This document shows, piece by piece, positions 26,294-35,346 of a stretch of 49,984 bases of DNA. Source of the DNA: an uncultured Microscilla sp. (GTDB lineage Bacteria; Bacteroidota; Bacteroidia; Cytophagales; Microscillaceae); the NCBI RefSeq assembly GCF_947493425.1, contig NZ_CANLRP010000044.1:1-49984 (forward strand), read 5' to 3'. The position numbers and the translations under genes are program-made. Under the pieces are notes generated by a model. It saw only the letters and a list, made by a program, of their open reading frames with translations. It was not told the origin of the DNA and ran no database searches. Each line of letters starts with the position of its first letter. Position 1 is the first letter of the stretch.

Positions 26294-27769
26294 ATGCTGG
26301 ATCATCCATTGCTGGAAAATATAGCTCAAATGTTTGCCTACGACAAAAAAGCCCCTTTACTATTTAATAGTGGAGAGTTTTTGGTGTTGTTTACTGCATT
26401 TTTAAGCATTTACTTGCTTATCTACCAACAAAAGTTTGCGCGGGTGTTGTATGTATTGGCGTTTAGCTTGTTTTTTTACTACAAGTCGAGCGGCATATAT
26501 GTGCTTAACCTGGTAGTATTGGCAGTGGTCGATTATTATGCAGCACTTTGGCTTAGTCCAGCAAAGGAGCATCCCCGCCGAAAGCTTTGGCTGGTGTTGC
26601 TTATTATTTTTAACCTCAGTTTTTTGCTGTATTTTAAATACACCAACTTCATACTGGATAATATCGCTTACCTTGCCCAAAAAGACTTTAAAAAACTAGA
26701 TATTTTCCTGCCCATTGGGGTGTCTTTTTATACTTTCCAAACGATTAGTTATTTGGTAGATGTATACAAAGGAGAAATTAAGCCTTGCCGCAACCTGATG
26801 GATTTTGGGTTTTACCTGAGCTTTTTTCCTCAATTGGTAGCAGGTCCTATTGTACGGGCTAAGGATTTTTTACCTCAAATCAATCAAGACATTGTATTTC
26901 GTCGCGATCAGATGGGTGACGGTTTATTTATGATTTTGAAAGGATTGGTCAAAAAAGCACTGATTGCCAATTATGTGGCACAATATGCCGACCTTATTTA
27001 TGGGGCGCCGGGCACTTATTCGGGGTTCGAAAATCTTATGGCGATGTATGCCTATACGTTGCAGATTTATTGCGATTTTTCGGGGTATTCTGACATGGCA
27101 ATCGGGCTTGCTCTGTTGATGGGCTTTCGCCTGCCCGACAACTTCCGCAGTCCTTACAACTCGCTCAGTATTACCGAGTTTTGGCGCCGTTGGCACATTT
27201 CATTGTCTACCTGGCTACGCGACTATATTTACATACCCATGGGGGGTAACCGCAAAGGGGAAGAAAAGCAGTGGTTGTTTTTGATGCTGACCATGCTCAT
27301 TGGGGGATTTTGGCACGGAGCCTCCTGGAAGTTTGTCTTTTGGGGAGCTATGCATGGCGCAGGTTTGTTTGTGCACAAGATTTTTAGCAAAACAGTAAAA
27401 GACATGGGCTTCAACCGTCAGATTTTACGACCGCTCGACTGGTTTGTTACCTTCCATTTTGTGGCATTATTGTGGGTATTTTTCCGTGCCGAAAGTTTTG
27501 TTGTAGCCTTCAAGTCTATAACCCAAATGGCTTTTCATACTGACTGGGCTTACCTGATACCTTTTATGCAAACCCGTGGGGCACTACTCGCAATGATGGT
27601 AGCAGGCTTTGCTATTCATTTCATTTCTGAAAAAGACAAAGAACGTATGGCCGAATATTTTGGCACCTTGCCTGTGCTTGCCAAGGCAGCAGTATTTGTG
27701 TTAGTCATCCAATTAATTTTACAGTTTCAGACTGAAAACGTACAGCCTTTCATATATTTTCAATTTTAA
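26294..27769 (+). CDS. MBOAT-family O-acyltransferase (AlgI/DltB-like)
   Basis: The 491-residue polytopic membrane protein of about 10 to 12 segments should carry an acyl (probably acetyl) group across the inner membrane for transfer to a surface glycan. Motifs are PIGVSFYTFQTISYLVDVYKG (140-160), FFPQLVAGPI (177-186) and the MBOAT core YCDFSGYSDMAIG (259-271). RRWHISLSTWLRDYIYIP (298-315) has the conserved His301, and GGFWHGASW carries the catalytic His341. These match AlgI-type proteins. It is the last gene of the operon with three SGNH proteins, which would receive the acyl group outside. No polymer-synthesis genes are seen, so the target glycan is unknown. Confidence 0.93.
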   Translation: MLDHPLLENIAQMFAYDKKAPLLFNSGEFLVLFTAFLSIYLLIYQQKFARVLYVLAFSLFFYYKSSGIYVLNLVVLAVVDYYAALWLSPAKEHPRRKLWLVLLIIFNLSFLLYFKYTNFILDNIAYLAQKDFKKLDIFLPIGVSFYTFQTISYLVDVYKGEIKPCRNLMDFGFYLSFFPQLVAGPIVRAKDFLPQINQDIVFRRDQMGDGLFMILKGLVKKALIANYVAQYADLIYGAPGTYSGFENLMAMYAYTLQIYCDFSGYSDMAIGLALLMGFRLPDNFRSPYNSLSITEFWRRWHISLSTWLRDYIYIPMGGNRKGEEKQWLFLMLTMLIGGFWHGASWKFVFWGAMHGAGLFVHKIFSKTVKDMGFNRQILRPLDWFVTFHFVALLWVFFRAESFVVAFKSITQMAFHTDWAYLIPFMQTRGALLAMMVAGFAIHFISEKDKERMAEYFGTLPVLAKAAVFVLVIQLILQFQTENVQPFIYFQF

Positions 27770-28079
27770 TTGTACCATATTTTATCGTATTCATACTCAG
27801 TTACTTCTAAAGTCACTTATTTTAACCTTTGGTTGCTTTTTGTTACAGCAGTTCAATATTGCCGTGCAAACCCCTAAAAATAACCGAAAATATGACAAGA
27901 CTGCCGGGGAATAAAGAATAAATACTCTTCAATTGTCAAGGTAAGCCTCTGGGTATTTTAACTCGTATTAATTACAATTAACCTCATTATATTAGCAATA
28001 CTTACACTAAATGTGATTACATTTCTACAACCTGTGTCACAAAATTTGCATATTTGCTAGTCCCCTCGTAAGTTCGTAC
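27770..28079. other. Non-coding gap downstream of the MBOAT gene
   Basis: AT-rich with no convincing gene or terminator immediately after the MBOAT stop. A TATTTG-rich stretch near 28045-28060 resembles the -7 box with one mismatch and could serve the small-RNA candidate that follows. Confidence 0.35.
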
Positions 28080-28258
28080 ACTCAAATTATCTAAAACTAC
28101 AATGCAGAGATTCAATAAGGTTGTATCATACGTTTGTTGAACGTACTATCAATCATATTGACTGGTTTGGTCTTGAAACCGCCAAACTTGCTGAAACCTT
28201 TCTTTACATTCGTAGTATCAGGAAAAGCCCAATTTCATTGAATTTGGGCTTTTTTTTT
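28080..28258 (+). ncRNA. Candidate structured small RNA ending in a terminator
   Basis: No open frame of note exists here. Small hairpins occur in order: ACGTTTGTTGAACGT (28130-28144), then GTTTGG (28165-28170) pairing with CCAAAC (28182-28187), then a strong terminator stem AAAAGCCCAA (28223-28232) with TTGGGCTTTT (28244-28253) followed by TTTTT. The terminator is about 450 bases beyond the MBOAT stop, farther than usual for a gene end. It may therefore close a separate short transcript. It could also be a late terminator of the operon. Confidence 0.35.
28223..28258 (+). terminator. Rho-independent terminator
   Basis: The 10-bp stem AAAAGCCCAA/TTGGGCTTTT with an 11-base partly pairing loop is followed by TTTTT. 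It terminates plus-strand transcription before the DUF6498-like genes. Confidence 0.8.
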
Positions 28259-28532
28259 GCTGAAAACTCATTTGTCAGTTAAAAACAATAAAACGCTCCA
28301 TTTCGTGTAAAAAAATGCTATTTTGGATGACAAGCTTTTTTTCTAATCAATGTAGCTAACCACTTCCTTATACCCTCAAACAAAAGTAAAGATTTGCTTG
28401 CTGGTAGTACTCAAACATTTTTTGACTTTTTGGGGCATTTGTTAGAAAGATTCCAAAACAAAAAAATGATGGGAAAGTTTCAAGCAACTCAGTAAAAGAA
28501 AGAAAACAATCTACAGTAAACCATTATTTAAA

Positions 28533-29246
28533 ATGCAGCACAAAGCCAGAGAAAATGTCAGATCTTCCGTTATCACTGTCATACTAGTAAACCTCTTGCC
28601 CATATTTGGGGTACTGGCACTCCATTGGAAAGTATCTGACGTAGTCATGCTCTATGTCTTTGAAACTTTTGTAGTGGGGGTTTTCAATGTTTTTAAAATG
28701 ATTTTTGCTGGTACAGACGAAGACATGCCTGGCTGCATGAAAATATTTCTTGTGCCTTTTTTTATTGTGCATTACAATGCTTTTGTGGGTATCCAAGGAT
28801 TTTTTATTGTATCTTTTGTGCTACTGCCCGAACTCAACCATGCCAATTTTATGACTACCCCATCGGGTAGCGGTTATACTGTATCGGCACAAGACTACCT
28901 ATCAAGTATACTACAGTTCAACAGTTTGCTGAGCGTTGCCTACCTGTCTATTGTACTCAGCCATTTATATTCTTTTGTGAAAAACTACCTGGTAGAAGGA
29001 GAAAATAAAAATGTAGTACTGCTTGATCTCATGTTTCAACCTTATAAACGCATTTTCCTGCAACAGTTTTTGGTCATTGGTGGCACGTTTTTGTTGATGG
29101 CTTTAGGGGGGAATAATATGGTTTTTGTTGTATTGTTAGTAGTTTTAAAAATCTTTCTTGATTTCAGAGCACACATCAAAGAAAGATTGAAATACCAACC
29201 AAATAAAAAAAGTATTGAAAATCACCAGAAAAGCGAAAATATTTAG
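28533..29246 (+). CDS. DUF6498-like membrane protein (paralogue A)
   Basis: This 237-residue integral membrane protein has about five to six hydrophobic segments. Its N-terminal motif LYVFETFVVGVFNVFKM, followed by a loop and FFIVHYNAFVGIQGFF, fits the DUF6498 pattern: aromatic-Glu near the end of helix 2, then N-V-x-K-M. Biochemical role unknown. The next gene is a paralogue and overlaps it by 32 bases in another frame. The start is the ATG at 28533. The C-terminus is Lys-rich. Confidence 0.7.
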   Translation: MQHKARENVRSSVITVILVNLLPIFGVLALHWKVSDVVMLYVFETFVVGVFNVFKMIFAGTDEDMPGCMKIFLVPFFIVHYNAFVGIQGFFIVSFVLLPELNHANFMTTPSGSGYTVSAQDYLSSILQFNSLLSVAYLSIVLSHLYSFVKNYLVEGENKNVVLLDLMFQPYKRIFLQQFLVIGGTFLLMALGGNNMVFVVLLVVLKIFLDFRAHIKERLKYQPNKKSIENHQKSENI

Positions 29247-29925
29247 ACAGGAAATACGACTTGATGAGCTACGCAGCGAACTTTATAAGGTAGATGTGGC
29301 TATTTTGATTCTTGCCAACCTACCTCCTCTATTTGGTTTAGTGTTTTTGGGGTGGCAAACTATAGATGTACTCTTCTTGTTTGGTTTTGAGGTGGTAGTC
29401 ATCGGCTTTTTTAACTTGGTAAAGCTCTTATGGGTAAGGGGTACCCAACGCGCACCCAAATACCTCAAAATCATCATGGCCCCGTTTTTCTTAATTCACT
29501 TTACCGTTTTTCTGGGGGTATGTTATATTGGTATTCTGGCAGTGCTCACTGCCTATAAGCAGTTGATTCTGGACTCTAGTGGCATTCATACTATTTGGAA
29601 GTTTACCCTCAAGCCCTACTTCAACCACCAAGTGCTCAACCCTGGCAATCTCTTGTTTTACAATTATATACTTATTCTGATAAGCCACGCCACTGCCTTT
29701 AGCCAGAATTTTCTGAAGGGAGAAGAAAATATTAAAATGACTATAGACAGCCTTATGCGTGCTCCTTACTGGCAAATATTTATTACTCAAGTGTGGATTG
29801 TAGGTGGGGCAGCCATCATTTTAGAACATCGCTGGTCGCTTGCCTGGCTGTCTTTGTCAGTCATTATCAAAATGGCCATAGACTTTTACCTGCGTTACCG
29901 CGAACATTATAAATATGGGATTTAA
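29215..29925 (+). CDS. DUF6498-like membrane protein (paralogue B, TTG start)
   Basis: This 236-residue membrane protein is aligned with its upstream neighbour: NLPPLFGLVFLGW against NLLPIFGVLALHW, and FGFEVVVIGFFNLVKL against YVFETFVVGVFNVFKM. No ATG exists before the first membrane segment. The most upstream plausible start is the TTG at 29215, inside the 3' end of paralogue A (32-base overlap), suggesting translational coupling. An internal GTG (29305) before the first helix is an alternative but would drop about 30 residues. The pair may form a heteromer (inference). Confidence 0.68.
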   Translation: MKITRKAKIFRQEIRLDELRSELYKVDVAILILANLPPLFGLVFLGWQTIDVLFLFGFEVVVIGFFNLVKLLWVRGTQRAPKYLKIIMAPFFLIHFTVFLGVCYIGILAVLTAYKQLILDSSGIHTIWKFTLKPYFNHQVLNPGNLLFYNYILILISHATAFSQNFLKGEENIKMTIDSLMRAPYWQIFITQVWIVGGAAIILEHRWSLAWLSLSVIIKMAIDFYLRYREHYKYGI

Positions 29926-30144
29926 AGTCTGCTACTGCCCACAGGTGCAATAGTGACATCTGACTTTCGTTTTTTACAGCAAAATATACCTTTCCAATCA
30001 CTCAGTCGTATATTCCTACATCTATTATCACATCGTATAAATTAAACCTCCCTAAGAACATTCCCCAACATTTATGCGTTTCGTTTAAAAGATTGCTAAT
30101 TGCCAACCGTTTGAGAACGCAAACATTTTTTTAAAGATCAAAGT

Positions 30145-33100
30145 ATGATGCAAAGGTTTTATCTGTTTTTAGGTTTAATAGGGCTTGGTTTGGTTGCCGG
30201 ATGTACCAACTATACAAAAAAAGAACGCCAGGAAGTACCCAAGGTAGCACCCTCAGCAAAAAAAATGAGTAAATACGACCGCATGGATCTCGCCTGGAAA
30301 CAAGAGTATGCGCTTACTCGCGACCCCAACCTGAGGGTGATTCCCAAAGATAGGCTTGAAGTAGGCCAGCGTTTTATCCAAAAACAAGAAAGACTTAGAA
30401 AAACCTCCCGTACTACATCTACAGATATTCGCTGGCGAGAGCGTGGTCCCAGCAATGTAGGAGGACGTACTCGCGCCATATTGGTAGACCCCAACGACGC
30501 TTCAGGCAAAACAGTTTTTGCTGCCGGGGTATCGGGTGGCCTCTGGAAAACGACCGATATTACCTTAAACAAACCTGTATGGAACAAGGTAGATGACTTT
30601 TTTGACAACCTTGCCATTGTAACTATAGCGGCAGACCCCTCTAACCCTAAAGTAATCTATTTTGGTACTGGCGAGGGCTGGGGAAACTTTGACGCAGTAA
30701 GAGGTGGAGGAATCTGGAAAACGACTGATGGAGGCATTAGCTGGGGCAAAACTCCTTTTGATGGAGGCAATTACATCCAAAAAATCGCCATTAGCACCAG
30801 CGGAGAAGTCTACGCAGGTACTCGTTCGGGTTTGTTCAAATCTACCAATCAAGGGGGCAACTGGACCAAACTAGCGGGCTTGCCACAAGACAAAATCTCT
30901 GATGTAGAAATTGGCAGCAATGGTACAGTACACGTAGGTTTGGGTATTTTTACCGACGGTAGTTATCGTTACTCTACCAATGGAGGGGCTAACTGGAACA
31001 CTCCTGTGGGCTTTCCAGCATCGAGCGATATACAAAGGGTAGAGCTTGCCGTAGCGCCCAGCAATGCCAACGTGGTATACGCTATGATGCAAGGCAGCGG
31101 AAGGGGTTTTTACGGGGGTTACAAGTCTACCAATGGTGGTGCCAACTGGACAGCCATGGGTGCCAAACCTGCGGATGCAGATACTGACATTTCGGCGTCG
31201 GACTTTACCAGAGAACAAGCCTGGTATGACTTAATCATTGCGGTAGACCCTAATAACGAAAATACTATTATTACGGGGGGCATAGACTTATTTAAGTCTA
31301 CCAATGGCGGTGATAACTGGACTCAAATCTCTAAATGGTCAAATAACAATCTTTTGGCCAACCTGGATGTACCTCTGGTGCACGCTGACCATCACACGAT
31401 TATCTTTCTCAATTCTGATAAGATATTGTTTGGCAACGATGGTGGTATTTACTATACCGAAGATGGTAGCCAGGCAGTACCTACCATTACAAGCAAAGAA
31501 AATGGTTATAACACCAGTCAGTTTTACAGTTGTGCTTTACACCCTACTGCTGGGTCAAACTATATGCTGGGGGGTACACAAGACAACGGCTCGCAAAAAC
31601 TCAATGATATTTTGATAGGTAAATCGGTGGAAGTAACCGGAGGGGATGGGGGTTTTGCCTATATAGATCAAAACGAACCTACCTACCAGTTTACTTCTTT
31701 TACCTTCAACAATTGGTATCGTTCGTCAGACGGTGGACTTACTTTTACTAAAGTAAACCACGCGTTGTCGGGCACTGGTTCTTTTATTAACCCTACCGAT
31801 TACGACAATGACGCCAATATACTGTATGCGGCTACCAATACTGGTTCTTACCTGCGTTGGAACGACCCTCAAACAGGGAATAGTACATCGGAGGTGAACG
31901 TGGCTGCTTTCGGTAGTGCTGCCATTACCCATATTGCGATATCGCCCAATACCGTTCATCGCGTATTCTTTGGGCTAGACAATGGCAATATAGTAAGGGT
32001 AGACAATGCCCATACCAGTAGCCCTTCGGCTACCACTATCAATGCTGGTGCCGGTATGCCCAACTCGGCTTCAGTATCTTGTGTGGCTATAGAAAAAGGC
32101 AATGATGATCATTTATTGGTGACCTACTCAAACTACGGGGTAACCAGTGTATGGGAAACTACAGACGGGGGAACGACTTGGTTCAACGTAGAAGGCAACT
32201 TGCCCGATATTCCGGTAAGATGGGCATTGTTTAACCCCAACAACAGCAAACAAGCCATGCTTGCTACTGAATTGGGCGTGTGGTTTACCGAAGAAATAAA
32301 GGGAATCAACACTACTTGGGTGGCGTCTAACAATGGCTTGGCAAATGTACGGGTAGATATGTTGCAAATTCGTGATTCAGACAATACAATCATTGCGGGT
32401 ACCCACGGACGAGGGATGTTTTCTACAGATTTTTTTGCCAGTACACCCATTGCCAACTTTTTGGTAAATAAAAAGTTAAACTATGCAGGAATAGGGGTCA
32501 CGTTTACCGATTTATCGGCGAAAGCCACCTCATGGAGCTGGGACTTTGGTGATGGAACGACGTCTACGCTGCAAAATCCTACCCACGCTTACACTGCTGC
32601 AGGCGTGTACAATGTAAAGCTTACCATTAATGGTACCACTACTAAAACCATTAATAATGCGGTGCATATTCTGCCCAATTATGGTACTCCTTATACTTTG
32701 GCGCAGGGTGGCAACTTTGAGAGCAATCCCAATGATTTTGGTGCAGAGGCTATAGAGGGCTCTATCAACCCTTGGGAGCGGGGAACTCCTTCCAATACAC
32801 TTTCTACGTTGAGTTCGGGCAGCAATGCCTGGAAAACCGACTTGGATGCTGACATTGTAAAAGGAGATTATAAAAGTGTTTTGCAAACGCCTAACTTCAA
32901 TTTTTCGGCAAGTGGCACCTATACCATTCGATTTAAAATGAGTATGGAAACCCAGTTTTGCAGTGCTCCACAAGGCGCCAACCTGGAGTACTCTACCGAT
33001 AACGGGGTTACCTGGCAAGTATTAGGAGCCGCCACTGGCAACCCCGTAAGTAGTAGCAACTGGTACCAACAAGGACCTAGTAAAGAAGGGCAAAGCTGTG

Positions 33101-34233
33101 GAACAAATACAGTGACTGATTCAAAGAAATCCTGGAGCTTTGATGGCAACAATGTGACTACAGTGTACGATGCTTCGGCGCTTGCCGGTAAATCAAGTGT
33201 AGCGTTTCGTTTTGTGTTTCAGATCTCGTCAAACCACGCAAGCGGCTACGCAATAGACGGTATCATGATAGACGATTTTGAGGTAAATGGTCCCAGTAAT
33301 GATGCCTCTCACTTTGCATCTATCAATGCCTCTGGTGCCACCGAATTTTGCGACGGAGGCAAGGTCACTTTTCAGGCAAATGCCGGGTCGGGTTATACTT
33401 ATCAATGGCAAAAAGACGGTGTTGACATTGCCAATGCCACCAGCGATAACTACGAGACAAATACTGCTGGGGCATATAAAGTATTAGTGACCAGCAATGG
33501 AATAACTGTGGCTTCGCAAACAATACAAGTTCTTGTAAAATCTAGCCCACTGCCCGTGATACAAGAAAGTAGCGGGACTTTATCTACTACGGTAGTAGCT
33601 GGTGCCAGCTATCAATGGTTCAAAAGTGGAACAGCCATCAGTGGTGCCACCAATAGTAGTTATACACCCACCAGTTGCGGTACTTATACGGTACAAACCA
33701 ACTACTCTAACGGGTGTAGTCGCTCTTCTGCATCTTATGATTATAACAATACCAGTCTTAGTGTAAGTATCAGCAATCAGGGCAATACTTTGACAGCTTC
33801 GGTAAACGACGCAACCACCTATACTTGGTTTTTGAACGGAGAAGCTATAGCCAATGCCACCAGCAGTACTTTGGTGGCTACTCAGCCGGGTGTATACAAG
33901 GTAAGTATTGTCAAGAGTGGTTGTCCAACCTCATCACCCGACTTTAGCTTTGATCCAAGTACTGATTTAAGTGCTTCATTAAGCTACCAACTGGCACTGT
34001 ACCCTAACCCGGTAAACAAACAACTAAGGCTACGCTTTCAACAGAAGTTGGGGAATGCTCAATTCAAAATATTTAACGCACAAGGGGCTCAGGTAAAATC
34101 ATTGATAGAGCGCTCAAATACGCCACAACACCAATTCACCATCGATGTATCATCATTGCCTACGGGTGTATACCTATTGCAGCTATTGCTGGAAGATGGC
34201 AGATGGGCGACTAAGCGTTTTTATAAACGTTAG
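30145..34233 (+). CDS. Large surface protein: Asp-box beta-propeller, PKD, Ig-like and T9SS sorting domain
   Basis: The protein has 1362 residues. The signal ends in a lipobox-like VAGC (Cys20). From about 60 to 770 there is a sialidase/VPS10-like propeller with repeated Asp-box motifs: TTDGGISW, STNQGGNW, STNGGANW (twice), STNGGDNW, SSDGGLTF, TTDGGTTW. A PKD domain follows (about 775-845, with WSWDFGDG). A MAM/jelly-roll-like region (about 855-1080) carries paired Cys. Ig-like repeats (about 1085-1260) have YQWQKDG and YQWFKSG. A C-terminal T9SS type A sorting domain starts at about 1283 (LALYPNPVNK) and ends with a basic KRFYKR. No catalytic residues for sialidase are obvious, so a binding or adhesive role is likely. 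The ATG at 30145 or 30148 can serve. Confidence 0.9.
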   Translation: MMQRFYLFLGLIGLGLVAGCTNYTKKERQEVPKVAPSAKKMSKYDRMDLAWKQEYALTRDPNLRVIPKDRLEVGQRFIQKQERLRKTSRTTSTDIRWRERGPSNVGGRTRAILVDPNDASGKTVFAAGVSGGLWKTTDITLNKPVWNKVDDFFDNLAIVTIAADPSNPKVIYFGTGEGWGNFDAVRGGGIWKTTDGGISWGKTPFDGGNYIQKIAISTSGEVYAGTRSGLFKSTNQGGNWTKLAGLPQDKISDVEIGSNGTVHVGLGIFTDGSYRYSTNGGANWNTPVGFPASSDIQRVELAVAPSNANVVYAMMQGSGRGFYGGYKSTNGGANWTAMGAKPADADTDISASDFTREQAWYDLIIAVDPNNENTIITGGIDLFKSTNGGDNWTQISKWSNNNLLANLDVPLVHADHHTIIFLNSDKILFGNDGGIYYTEDGSQAVPTITSKENGYNTSQFYSCALHPTAGSNYMLGGTQDNGSQKLNDILIGKSVEVTGGDGGFAYIDQNEPTYQFTSFTFNNWYRSSDGGLTFTKVNHALSGTGSFINPTDYDNDANILYAATNTGSYLRWNDPQTGNSTSEVNVAAFGSAAITHIAISPNTVHRVFFGLDNGNIVRVDNAHTSSPSATTINAGAGMPNSASVSCVAIEKGNDDHLLVTYSNYGVTSVWETTDGGTTWFNVEGNLPDIPVRWALFNPNNSKQAMLATELGVWFTEEIKGINTTWVASNNGLANVRVDMLQIRDSDNTIIAGTHGRGMFSTDFFASTPIANFLVNKKLNYAGIGVTFTDLSAKATSWSWDFGDGTTSTLQNPTHAYTAAGVYNVKLTINGTTTKTINNAVHILPNYGTPYTLAQGGNFESNPNDFGAEAIEGSINPWERGTPSNTLSTLSSGSNAWKTDLDADIVKGDYKSVLQTPNFNFSASGTYTIRFKMSMETQFCSAPQGANLEYSTDNGVTWQVLGAATGNPVSSSNWYQQGPSKEGQSCGTNTVTDSKKSWSFDGNNVTTVYDASALAGKSSVAFRFVFQISSNHASGYAIDGIMIDDFEVNGPSNDASHFASINASGATEFCDGGKVTFQANAGSGYTYQWQKDGVDIANATSDNYETNTAGAYKVLVTSNGITVASQTIQVLVKSSPLPVIQESSGTLSTTVVAGASYQWFKSGTAISGATNSSYTPTSCGTYTVQTNYSNGCSRSSASYDYNNTSLSVSISNQGNTLTASVNDATTYTWFLNGEAIANATSSTLVATQPGVYKVSIVKSGCPTSSPDFSFDPSTDLSASLSYQLALYPNPVNKQLRLRFQQKLGNAQFKIFNAQGAQVKSLIERSNTPQHQFTIDVSSLPTGVYLLQLLLEDGRWATKRFYKR

Positions 34234-34307
34234 CGAATAGTAGTGCAGTCGGTAGGCTTTTAATAAAATAACGTTTTACACCTGGCAGGTGTGGGTTAGC
34301 GAATAGT
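34229..34307. repeat. Insertion-like repeat unit after the surface-protein gene
   Basis: The 13-base run GTTAGCGAATAGT occurs at 34229-34241, spanning the stop codon, and again at 34295-34307. Between the copies lies a short palindrome, ACACCTGGCAGGTGT (34278-34292). It is a shortened version of the one at 9027-9059. The pair of 13-base copies resembles target duplication around a small inserted repeat, though simple tandem duplication is also possible. Confidence 0.5.
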
Positions 34308-34325
34308 CTTAACTAACGAATTTTT

Positions 34326-34364
34326 CTCCCTACTCAATTTACTATTGAAGCAGGGATTTTTTTA
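34326..34364 (+). terminator. Rho-independent terminator
   Basis: An imperfect hairpin (TCCCT...CTCAAT pairing with ATTGA...AGGGA, one mismatch and one bulge) is followed by TTTTTTTATT. It lies about 90 bases after the surface-protein stop and before the SpoIIAA/STAS-like genes. Confidence 0.65.
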
Positions 34365-34428
34365 TTGCAAATTTACAACAAAAACTTACACTCAAGGGTA
34401 TATTTTATTTTACACTAACCTTAAAATT

Positions 34429-34869
34429 ATGCAAATACATACCATTTACTCTGATCAATATATGGATACATATTACAATGATGATTTGCAACTCATAGAA
34501 ATATATTGGAAAGATACCACTGAAAATATGACAGAAGCTGAGTACCGGATGTTATTATTAGATACTTTGGATAACTTAGAAAAAGGAATAGAAGAAAACA
34601 GCTGGAAGTGCTCTAAGATCTTGGCAGATAATAGGTCTTTTTTATTCACGATGTCTCCTAGATTACAAGAATGGCAAGCCAAGTATGTGTTTGCTAAATT
34701 ACTGGGTTTGGGTTTGCAAAAATCAGCCATAATTATGAGTCAGGAGTTTATTTCACAGTTTTCTATAGAACAAACCCTTGAAGAAAATACCAACATCAAT
34801 GAAAATAACAGATACTTTGATAATATACAAGAAGCCAAAGACTGGCTAAGTTTGGAAAAAGTAGCTTGA
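34429..34869 (+). CDS. SpoIIAA/STAS-like small protein (paralogue 1)
   Basis: The 146-residue soluble protein has an alternating strand-helix pattern. It starts MQIHTIYSDQY, followed by strand LQLIEIYWKD, a helix, the strand SKILADNRSFLF, MSPRLQEWQAKYVF, and a strand KSAIIMSQEF. The last part, YFDNIQEAKDWL, is a helix. This architecture fits the SpoIIAA-like/STAS fold of Bacteroidota (PF11964-type) by pattern, not by a search. The ATG at 34429 is preferred over an upstream frame from 34345 that lacks the family N-terminus. It lies 23 bases before a close paralogue. Function unknown. Confidence 0.65.
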   Translation: MQIHTIYSDQYMDTYYNDDLQLIEIYWKDTTENMTEAEYRMLLLDTLDNLEKGIEENSWKCSKILADNRSFLFTMSPRLQEWQAKYVFAKLLGLGLQKSAIIMSQEFISQFSIEQTLEENTNINENNRYFDNIQEAKDWLSLEKVA

Positions 34870-34892
34870 ATATTTGATAATATTTAAACCTT

Positions 34893-35333
34893 ATGAAAAT
34901 ACATACTTTATACTCTGATCAATACGCAACATCATACTACAACCCAGATTTATTGCTTTTAGAAACTTACTGGAAAAAGCCTACCGAAGATATGACCAAT
35001 GCAAATTATCAAATGGTGCTTTTAGATACATTGGATGAATTAGAAAGAGGCATACAACAACATGGGTGGAGATTTGATAAGATGATAGCTGATAACCGTC
35101 AGTTTCTATTTATAATGTCTCCTAGATTACAAGAATGGCAAACCAAATACATTTTTAATAAACTTCTGGGGTATGGATTAAAAAAAACAGCCATTGTTAT
35201 GAGCAAAGCATTCACAAGTCAATTCTCGATTGAGCAAACTTTTGAAGAAAGCCCTGAAACTAACGAAATCACCAAATATTTTGATGACATACAAGAAGCC
35301 AGAAATTGGATAGTTTCAGAAAAAGTAACTTAA
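34893..35333 (+). CDS. SpoIIAA/STAS-like small protein (paralogue 2)
   Basis: The 146-residue protein is clearly duplicated from the upstream gene, with MKIHTLYSDQY, LADNR-like IADNRQFLF, MSPRLQEWQTKY and IQEARNWI. The identity is high enough to see by eye. The gene ends 13 bases before the convergent ion-channel gene. A more divergent third relative is at 45414-45827. The family may act as a small partner- or ligand-binding module; no active-site Ser typical of phosphorylated SpoIIAA can be assigned with confidence. Confidence 0.65.
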   Translation: MKIHTLYSDQYATSYYNPDLLLLETYWKKPTEDMTNANYQMVLLDTLDELERGIQQHGWRFDKMIADNRQFLFIMSPRLQEWQTKYIFNKLLGYGLKKTAIVMSKAFTSQFSIEQTFEESPETNEITKYFDDIQEARNWIVSEKVT

Positions 35334-35346
35334 CTCCCTATCAATC

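Noticed and set aside
30210..30617. Minus-strand frame opposite the start of the surface protein
   Set aside because: Shadow of the Asp-box coding sequence.
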